Positions 58,560 through 64,000 of a DNA stretch of 64,000 nt are shown here, piece after piece; positions within the stretch are counted from its first letter, which is position 1, and the number at the start of each line of letters is the position of its first letter. Source of the stretch: Halobacterium sp. KA-4. GTDB taxonomy: Archaea; Halobacteriota; Halobacteria; Halobacteriales; Halobacteriaceae. Where the stretch lies: NCBI RefSeq assembly GCF_021028995.1, contig NZ_JAJJZG010000014.1, forward strand, positions 32,053 through 96,052. Reading direction: 5' to 3'. The notes under the pieces were generated by a model. It worked only from the letters and a program-made list of their open reading frames with translations. It made no database searches and was not told where the DNA came from. The translations under genes and the position numbers were made by a program.

Positions 58560-59797
58560 GACGGACCAACACCTTCGAGGTCGTCCCCCGGTCGGAACAA
58601 GACGAGGCCGTCCTCCACCGCCTCCTCGATGCGTCAGCCAGCCTTTGGAACCAGCTGACGTATGCGCGCCGGCAGCGATTCTTCGCCGGCGGGAGCGTCT
58701 GGGACTGTGAGGAGTACTACGACGAGTACGTCAACGTGCTGAGTGCCGCGACGACCCAACAGGTTACTCAAATCAACGACACTGCGTGGCGGTCGTTCTT
58801 CGAAATCTTGGAACAGTCCGATCAGGAGGTACGTCCGCCCGGCTACTGGGGAAATCGTGAGGAGGGACGCGAACTCCGGACGTACCTCCGGAAGGACGCC
58901 TACTCCGTGCAGTGGGGAACTCGCTCACGACTGGATCTGCGTATCGGCTCGCAGCTCAAAGACGAGTACGGCTTCGGCCCGTACGAACAGCTATGCGTCC
59001 CGGTGCGGGGAGAGCCACCGTGGGACGGGGAACAGGGATACCTCCATCTCACCTACGACGATGTCACCGATACGTACCGGGCTCATCAGCCAGTGTCGGT
59101 GCCTGCCGAGGCCCAGGAGACGCCAACCGGAACTGACGTCGCCGCGCTGGATATCGGTGCGAACGTACTCGTCGCGTGTACGACGACGGCGGGCGACCAA
59201 TACTGGTACAGCGGCCAGGAGCCGTTCCGGCAGTTCCGAGGAACGACCCAGCGCATCGCGGACGCCAAAGCGAAGCTCCCCGAAGATCGACACACAAGCA
59301 AGCGAATCCAACGGCTCTATCGGAAGCGGTCTCGACGGCGAGATCACGCGGTGAACGCGCTCCTCCGTGATCTGGTCGAGCGGTTGTATGAAGCTGGCGT
59401 CGAAATCATCTATCACGGCGATCTCACCGGCGTCCTTGGCGAGTACTGGTCGGTCGAGGTGAACCTCAAAACGCGTACCTTCTGGGCGCATCGACGATGT
59501 CTCGACCAGCTCGCGAACGTCTGCGAGGAGTACGGCATCGAGGTGGCCTCACTCTCCGAAGCGTGGACCTCCCAGACGTGTCCGGAGTGTGGCGAACGCG
59601 ATCGGACGCGCCGGCATCGCGAGACGCTGCGGTGTCCGTGTAGCTTCGAGGGGCACGCCGACCTCGTCGCGTCGCGGACGCTGCTCGAACAGGCGACGAA
59701 TACCGCGGTCAGGCCGACGGCACGGCCCGTGCGGTTCCAGTGGGACGACCACCGGTGGTTCCCCGTCAAGGGAGCCACGGTGGGGCCCAACGAATAG
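58556..59797 (+). CDS. tnpB: TnpB, RNA-guided nuclease family, with altered RuvC-II site
   Basis: 413 residues, full length. RuvC-I: VAALDIGANVLVACT (Asp199). Zinc finger: TCPECG (342/345) and CPC (360/362). RuvC-III: FEGHADLVASRTLL (Asp369). RuvC-II, where TnpB has a catalytic Glu before (D/N)-L, reads EIIYHGDLTGV: Gly288-Asp289-Leu290, no Glu. The N-terminal RNA-binding part (ASASLWNQLTYARRQRFFAG) is intact and the frame is unbroken. So it may bind guide RNA and DNA without cutting, or use another acidic residue. Confidence 0.9.
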   Translation: MRRTNTFEVVPRSEQDEAVLHRLLDASASLWNQLTYARRQRFFAGGSVWDCEEYYDEYVNVLSAATTQQVTQINDTAWRSFFEILEQSDQEVRPPGYWGNREEGRELRTYLRKDAYSVQWGTRSRLDLRIGSQLKDEYGFGPYEQLCVPVRGEPPWDGEQGYLHLTYDDVTDTYRAHQPVSVPAEAQETPTGTDVAALDIGANVLVACTTTAGDQYWYSGQEPFRQFRGTTQRIADAKAKLPEDRHTSKRIQRLYRKRSRRRDHAVNALLRDLVERLYEAGVEIIYHGDLTGVLGEYWSVEVNLKTRTFWAHRRCLDQLANVCEEYGIEVASLSEAWTSQTCPECGERDRTRRHRETLRCPCSFEGHADLVASRTLLEQATNTAVRPTARPVRFQWDDHRWFPVKGATVGPNE

Positions 59798-59953
59798 CGC
59801 ACAGACCCGCAAGGTGCCGCCGTGGTGTCGCCGTGCCACCAGTGAGCGGACGCTCCGTGTACGCGGAGTGGATGTCGATCCGCTGGTCGCTCGCTTTTCC
59901 AACTGCTAGCGCTTTCAGTAATGCTCTAACTGTTGTCGGTGGAATGGGGGGTT

Positions 59954-60430
59954 ATGTGGGTAGACATTCTCGTGGTCGCAGTCAGTTTGATCGGCTCGTT
60001 CCTAATTTCGATGTATACGGTCAACAGTAGAATCGACAAGGAACGGGGGCGTGAGATCGAGCGGTGGTACGTGGATGCGGGTGTGCAAGCGGATTTAGCC
60101 AGGAAGGAATACTCGAATGAGGTTCTCAGTGAGAACTCGACCGGGAACGACACGGTGGAGGTTCTCAGAGCACGAGCTGACGAGCTCCAGCAACACGCAG
60201 CTGAGGGTCGATATCTTGGGGTGGACGAGTCGATCTGGTCCGCTCTCAGAGATATCGGGATGAACTACCGCTGGATGGCCTCCGAAATAGAGGCTGACGA
60301 AACAACGGACTGGTCGGAGCTGACGGACCTCGAAGACGAAATGTGGGAGCTGACGGCGAAAGTATCTGAGAGTATCCCGTCCGAAACGGAGTACTCGGCG
60401 GCGCGGAACGATTGGTGGCCGTTCTGGTAG
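59954..60430 (+). CDS. Membrane-anchored coiled-coil protein
   Basis: 158 residues from MWVDILVVAVSLIGSFLISM, one N-terminal helix, then charged helical sequence (SRIDKERGREIERWYVDAGV, LRARADELQQHAAEGRYLGV, LTDLEDEMWELTAKVSESIP) ending NDWWPFW. Looks like a cytoplasmic coiled coil tethered to the membrane. Unrecognised. An upstream TTG (59933) is possible. Confidence 0.65.
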   Translation: MWVDILVVAVSLIGSFLISMYTVNSRIDKERGREIERWYVDAGVQADLARKEYSNEVLSENSTGNDTVEVLRARADELQQHAAEGRYLGVDESIWSALRDIGMNYRWMASEIEADETTDWSELTDLEDEMWELTAKVSESIPSETEYSAARNDWWPFW

Positions 60431-60529
60431 CCACAAGGCGGAAGAGCAATTTCGAGTCAGGGCCCGTTTATTGAGCTGACAAGACCCTCTATCGGCTGGC
60501 CGGTGTGTACGATACGGCTCGCACCGCTC

Positions 60530-60670
60530 GCCGCATTCCGCCCTCCGCGTCGCTCGCGACCGACCATTCCGGGCGGTCTGCCTGCAGTAGCGGGCGGACT
60601 GCCGGGCTAAAGTGCATGTGCCCTCGACGCCAGCGGGAAAGCGCGAGGGGTTGCGCGGCGTGGCTGCTCA
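60530..60670. repeat. ~145-base direct repeat, right copy
   Basis: gccgcattccgccctccgcg ... cgcgaccgaccattccgggc ... ccgggctaaagtg ... gcgaggggttgcgcggcgtg gctgctcac. The pair brackets 3.4 kb holding phzF, the tnpB element and a membrane protein. Confidence 0.75.
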
Positions 60671-60747
60671 CCCCCCCACGCTTTCTCCGCTGGCCGCTCG
60701 CTCCGGGCGGGTCGGCGCGCGGTGCTGGTTGGGGCCACCTCATGCAG

Positions 60748-60803
60748 GCGCGCTCTCGCTCGCGCCCGGTAGGGCGCTCGCGAAGGCGCGAGCGAGAGCG
60801 CGC
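60748..60803. repeat. Perfect 19-base inverted repeat upstream of RPA gene
   Basis: Arms gcgcgctctcgctcgcgcc (60748-60766) and ggcgcgagcgagagcgcgc (60785-60803), 18-base loop, all G+C-rich, 95 bases before the RPA-like start. Candidates: a replication or single-strand initiation hairpin, or an attenuator/operator of the gene. Confidence 0.7.
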
Positions 60804-60898
60804 AGATGGTTCTGTCGGTCGTTGTCGTCGGAAAACCGCGATGTAGAGGCATCGCGGTGTCGGGCGCTGAGCGCCTTCAACGGTACAAGTGAGTACCA

Positions 60899-61798
60899 AT
60901 GTCTAGTAACAACTCGAGTCAGAAGGTCGTTACGGTCGATGAACAGGCATTCGAAAAGGCGGGCGGTCAGGCGGTCGATGAAGACGGCTTCCCGGTGGTC
61001 GATGAGACGCCGGAGTTCGAGGCCGCGGTCGAGCAGGAAACGCAGGCGAAGGTGGATGCGAACCACCCGGACGGGATCGCGGACACGAGCGAGGACCGGA
61101 TTCACGGTGTCACCCTCGAACAGGAGGAGCGCATTCAGGCGCGGGAAGCCGAACTGGAGCGCATCAGTGCCCAGGCCGAGCTGGGAACGCAGAACGGTCG
61201 GGAGGAACGGACGCGGGAGGTCGCCTCGCAAGGAAGTACGAAGCGGCGCCGGGAGTTCAAGAAGCGTGCCGCGAGCGTGGACCCGATGGCCGACCCCGAA
61301 CGGGATGATCCCCGAGCGGAACTCTCCCAGGATGAACTGGCGACGGTGAACACGGAGGCAGACCGACTCGCGACGCGGGTGGATGGCTGGTCGCGCGCGG
61401 CGATCAGTCGACGCCTGGCCGAAGCGGTCGTCGACGGCACGGACATGACGAGTGCGGTCGTGCGGGTGTTCGAGGAGTTGCAGACGGCCCCGGGGGGCAC
61501 CGTGCCCATCGACGCCCTCGAGGACGTCGATCGCAGCACGGTCACGATCAAAGGCCGTGTGAAGACCCTCTGGGACAGTGATTCACCGGCCATCCAGCAA
61601 GTCGGGCTGATCGCGGACGAGAGCGGGCAAACGAAGGTGACGATCTGGAAGGCATCGGACGCGCCGTGGATCGAGGAAGGCGAGACGGTGCGCATCCACA
61701 AAGCGGCCACGAACTGGTACGAGGGCCGGATCTCGGTGGCCGTGACGGGGTGGAGCATCATCCACTTCCCGGAGCGCGGCCGGTGGTGGGAAGCATAG
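60899..61798 (+). CDS. RPA-like single-strand DNA-binding protein
   Basis: 299 residues. The first ~130 are acidic and charged coiled coil (LEQEERIQAREAELERISAQ); middle helical part (AAISRRLAEAVVDGTDMTSA); the last ~90 are an OB fold: STVTIKGRVKTLWDSDSPAI, QQVGLIADESGQTKVTIWKA, EGETVRIHKAATNWYEGRIS, VAVTGWSIIHF. This matches plasmid-borne haloarchaeal RPA/SSB-type proteins. Likely aids replication of the replicon. Preceded by an inverted repeat and one copy of the direct repeat. Confidence 0.88.
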   Translation: MSSNNSSQKVVTVDEQAFEKAGGQAVDEDGFPVVDETPEFEAAVEQETQAKVDANHPDGIADTSEDRIHGVTLEQEERIQAREAELERISAQAELGTQNGREERTREVASQGSTKRRREFKKRAASVDPMADPERDDPRAELSQDELATVNTEADRLATRVDGWSRAAISRRLAEAVVDGTDMTSAVVRVFEELQTAPGGTVPIDALEDVDRSTVTIKGRVKTLWDSDSPAIQQVGLIADESGQTKVTIWKASDAPWIEEGETVRIHKAATNWYEGRISVAVTGWSIIHFPERGRWWEA

Positions 61799-61808
61799 CC
61801 AGTCGGAG

Positions 61809-61826
61809 CAGCCTTCTTTTTTTGCT
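61809..61826 (+). terminator. Oligo-T terminator after RPA gene
   Basis: cagccttctttttttgctgt, nine T's in ten bases, 15 bases after the stop; archaeal terminators are mainly such T-runs. Confidence 0.6.
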
Positions 61827-62013
61827 GTGTGCCGGACCGACCCAGACCCCACCGCCCCACCCTCCGCTCCGTGCTCGCTTCGCTGCGCGCGCAGCCACGA
61901 CCTCGAGACCCGGTCTGAGATTTATCCCTGAAACCGGGGGAAACGGTGCGCGACCGGGCGTGTTTGTCCCACCCCACGAGGGGTGCGGGCGTGCCCAACG
62001 CTCGGAGCTACGC

Positions 62014-63147
62014 ATGAAAGTCGAAGGAGACTACACGTGTGACATCTGCGGCGAATCGTTCGAAACGAACGTCGAGATTGCCGGACATATGCGTTCCCAT
62101 CAGGTATCGATACCTGCTGAAACGATCATCGACGAACTGCAGCGACTAGCCGAAGAGAAGGGACGAGTTCCAAAACAATCGGAGATCGAAGAAGAGACTG
62201 AATTCACAAAAGGCGCAGTGCGCTCAACGTTTGGGAGCTGTGACGAGGGATTGGAAGCTGCCGGACTTGAACCTCGAACAAACGGATATAGCGACGCAGA
62301 GATCATCGAGGAGCTACAACGAGTCGCCAGCCAGATCGGGCATTCGCCCTCACGAAACGAGTGGCGAGAATTGGGGCGTATCTCAGCCAACGCTGTCCAG
62401 ACTCATTTCGGGTCGTGGAACGAGGGCCTCAGAGCAGCTGACTTAGAGACGACCACACAGCAGACCGCCACAAAGGAAGATGTCATCGAGGCGATTCAGA
62501 ACCTCGCCGCAGAACTCGGACGACCACCGAAAGCCCAAGAGATGGAACAGCACGGAGCGTGGTCGGTGAAAGTCGCCCAGCGATGCTTCGGCCGCTGGAA
62601 TCGCGCGTTGCGCCGTGCAGGGTTCGAACCCCACAAACAATGGAGTGTCAGTGAAGAACAACTCCATCGAGAGATCGAGCGCTTAGTCGATGAGCTAGGC
62701 CATGTCCCATCAACTATCGAGATGCGCGACTCTGGTCGCTACTCAGTTGGATCCTATGCCCGTCGGTATGGGACCTGGCAAGACGCCATCGAAGCGGCCG
62801 GGTTCGAGTATCCCGGCCGGCCAAGTGGCCCAGAGCATCCGCTCTGGAAGGGCGGCTACGGAGACATTTCGTACGGACCGAACTGGTACAGACAGCGCAA
62901 ACGTGCTCTAGAACGGGACGGCTTCGAGTGCCAGATGCCGGGCTGTCCGATCGATCGCGAGACCCATCGCGAGCGCTGGGATCGTGACCTGAACGTCCAC
63001 CACATTACGCCGCTTGGCGCATTCATCGATGCCGACGGCGTCCTCGATTACGAACGGTCGAACCGGCTTGAGAACCTGATTACGCTCTGTCAACGCCACC
63101 ATACGATGTGGGAAGAGTTCGCTCCACTCCAGCCCGATATTCGCTAA
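62014..63147 (+). CDS. HNH endonuclease with zinc finger and homing-associated repeats
   Basis: 377 residues from MKVEGDYTCDICGESFETNV. C2H2 finger at 9-29 (C9, C12, H25, H29). Then four ~55-residue repeats of the homing-endonuclease-associated type, each with ELG-R-x-P / SxxxxFGSWNEGLRAAGL wording (e.g. VASQIGHSPSRNEWRELGRI, HFGSWNEGLRAADLE, FGRWNRALRRAGFEP, RYGTWQDAIEAAGFEY). C-terminal HNH: FECQMPGCPIDRETHRERWD, LNVHHITPLGAF, NLITLCQRHHTMWEE. A long DNA-reading arm plus nuclease fits a homing or restriction-like enzyme. Confidence 0.88.
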   Translation: MKVEGDYTCDICGESFETNVEIAGHMRSHQVSIPAETIIDELQRLAEEKGRVPKQSEIEEETEFTKGAVRSTFGSCDEGLEAAGLEPRTNGYSDAEIIEELQRVASQIGHSPSRNEWRELGRISANAVQTHFGSWNEGLRAADLETTTQQTATKEDVIEAIQNLAAELGRPPKAQEMEQHGAWSVKVAQRCFGRWNRALRRAGFEPHKQWSVSEEQLHREIERLVDELGHVPSTIEMRDSGRYSVGSYARRYGTWQDAIEAAGFEYPGRPSGPEHPLWKGGYGDISYGPNWYRQRKRALERDGFECQMPGCPIDRETHRERWDRDLNVHHITPLGAFIDADGVLDYERSNRLENLITLCQRHHTMWEEFAPLQPDIR

Positions 63148-63213
63148 CTGCGTACGGTGGTGTTGCTCTGCCCCGGCGATGGGTGGCGGGGCCACCAGCT
63201 ATCCCGTCCCACT

Positions 63214-63429
63214 ATGACTGATGACACGACACTCACGGCCCGAGAGCGGCTTCGCATCCATATTCGCGAAGCCCGCCGCACGAGCGACTCGCCAATTGTG
63301 GAAGCACAGTTAGAGGCCGCACTGGACGCTTGGAACGACCTGCCACCGACACCCCTACAGGAGTGTCCCGTCTGTGGGAAGGTTGGCCTCCCGGAGCGGA
63401 TTCTACAGCATCAGTGCAACCGATTATAA
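63214..63429 (+). CDS. Small protein with C-terminal zinc finger
   Basis: 71 residues: MTDDTTLTARERLRIHIREA, RRTSDSPIVEAQLEAALDAW, ECPVCGKVGLPERILQHQC. C-x-x-C plus H-x-C make one zinc site at the end. Haloarchaeal plasmid type; function unknown. Follows the HNH gene by 66 bases on the same strand. Confidence 0.75.
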   Translation: MTDDTTLTARERLRIHIREARRTSDSPIVEAQLEAALDAWNDLPPTPLQECPVCGKVGLPERILQHQCNRL

Positions 63430-63454
63430 ATCGGTACTGAAGCATTGGATGACT

Positions 63455-63946
63455 TCACTCAAGACGTTGAATCCAATCGCCTATTGAGAGACCGTAGTAA
63501 TCGAGCACGAACCGAAGGCCGAGGAATAAACCCAGGAAAGCTCCGAAAAAGTGCGTGACATCATCAGCACCATCCATCATCCCAAGGAGAGCAACCGCTT
63601 CTCGAGCCTTCACAAGTCCAAACAAGACGGCAGTGAGATGGAGTATTCGCAGGTCGAGTGTACCCTCATACCCCATTTCGAGTAATCGGCTGATCGAGTG
63701 AACGAGTAGCCAAGATGTGAGGCCGAATGTGACTCCACTTGCTCCAACAGATCCTACTGATCCCATCAATAATGGAACCCAAGCCGCAAGATATCCGACC
63801 AGAGGATAGAAGAGATAGCATCCGTCTTTAGTTAAGCGAGAAACCGCGTGATAGCGGCGGCTTATCGAGGCATCTTTCGGAAGGAATGAGGAAGTCCAGT
63901 CTGTGCACGACAAGGACTCCTCATCTCGGATTATGCGTCGGCTCAC
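63455..63946 (-). pseudogene. Rhomboid-like protease remnant
   Basis: The frame contains YLFYPLVGYLAAWVPLLMGS, VGASGVTFGLTSWLLVHSIS and DDVTHFFGAFLGLFLGLRFV. GASG is the rhomboid serine motif and the H in the last segment the partner histidine. The first ~35 residues are not membrane-like and probably come from the end of an ISH8-type element joined at about 63840. N-terminal helices are therefore missing. Confidence 0.6.
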
Positions 63947-64000
63947 TACACTGTTTCCCTCTGAGTTCCTCGAAGAGCACGCCGAGGAACTCGGCGTGGT
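63932..64000 (+). CDS. ISH8-type (IS4 family) transposase, N-terminus only
   Basis: ATG at 63932: MRRLTTLFPSEFLEEHAEEL then GVV, the known start of ISH8-like transposases. Runs off the window. Its upstream end lies within the rhomboid frame. Confidence 0.85.

Larger units (their letters stand above)
58271..59900 (+). mobile_element. IS1341-type (IS200/IS605 superfamily) tnpB element
   Basis: Left hairpin gcgcctgc-gaaggat-gcaggcgc (58271-58293), a small companion gene, tnpB, then a Y-shaped right hairpin (59845-59884; agcgga/tccgct outside, ctccg/cggag inside). No tnpA, so it cannot move on its own. The right end would be the scaffold part of the guide RNA in this family. Ends are approximate. 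Confidence 0.75.

Noticed and set aside
1..64000. tRNA, rRNA or a replication initiator (Orc/Cdc6, RepH-type) gene
   Set aside because: No sequence recognisable as any of these was found by reading; a model search would be needed to exclude a tRNA fragment.

Overview
The window looks like part of a haloarchaeal accessory replicon (megaplasmid or plasmid-like island). Reasons: predicted proteins are strongly acidic; many genes start at or very near the predicted transcript start with a TATA-like box about 25-30 bases upstream; there is an extra TATA-box-binding protein, a bacterioopsin-activator-type HTH regulator, Tat/lipobox secretion signals, several conserved haloarchaeal families (names such as DUF7563 and DUF1931 are from memory), and insertion sequences of haloarchaeal type (ISH3-like, ISH8-like N-terminus, IS1341-type TnpB). 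I saw no rRNA, tRNA, CRISPR array or replication initiator gene.

Region 1 (1-12.6 kb) is a metabolic block: rhodanese, HTH regulator, PiT-type permease, two YeeE/YedE half-transporters, a rhodanese/metallo-beta-lactamase fusion (persulfide dioxygenase type), TusA, a DsrE-like protein, cytochrome bd oxidase (cydA, cydB), a class-V aminotransferase, thioredoxin, a Cys-Pro-Ile-Cys membrane protein, a DUF302 protein and a SAM methyltransferase. Together they suggest uptake, relay and oxidation of reduced sulfur linked to a high-affinity quinol oxidase, under redox control.

Region 2 (12.7-31.5 kb) is mostly an array of very small genes, most of them 1-4-helix membrane proteins of 40-130 residues. 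About a dozen copies of a degenerate ~85-base intergenic repeat lie among them. It also holds a PQQ-like beta-propeller lipoprotein, a HEPN/MNT pair, one PadR regulator, an ISH3-type element, a LURP-one-like protein and a tight lipoprotein / SppA protease / DUF4350-like operon. Region 3 (31.5-40.6 kb) has tbp, a second PadR paralogue, a small histone-fold protein, a second beta-propeller lipoprotein, a wHTH plus TumE-like pair, an ExoVII fragment and a four-gene operon ending in an Mrr-like nuclease.

Region 4 (41.1-47 kb) is the most unusual part. It contains two diverged copies of a 2-2.7 kb non-coding module: leader, long pyrimidine-rich tract, array of ~45-base iterons (5 and 8 copies), then a conserved ~550-base tail. 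The two copies flank a ribbon-helix-helix protein and lie next to a 1164-residue TraG/TraD/HerA-like coupling ATPase (47.7-51.2 kb). Region 5 (51.2-64 kb) is plasmid backbone and mobile DNA: orphan TnpB-type right ends, small zinc-ribbon and wHTH proteins, a PhzF protein, a complete IS1341-type tnpB element, a pair of ~145-base direct repeats, an RPA-like single-strand binding protein preceded by a perfect 19-base inverted repeat, an HNH homing-type nuclease, and a rhomboid remnant cut by an ISH8-type transposase that runs off the end.
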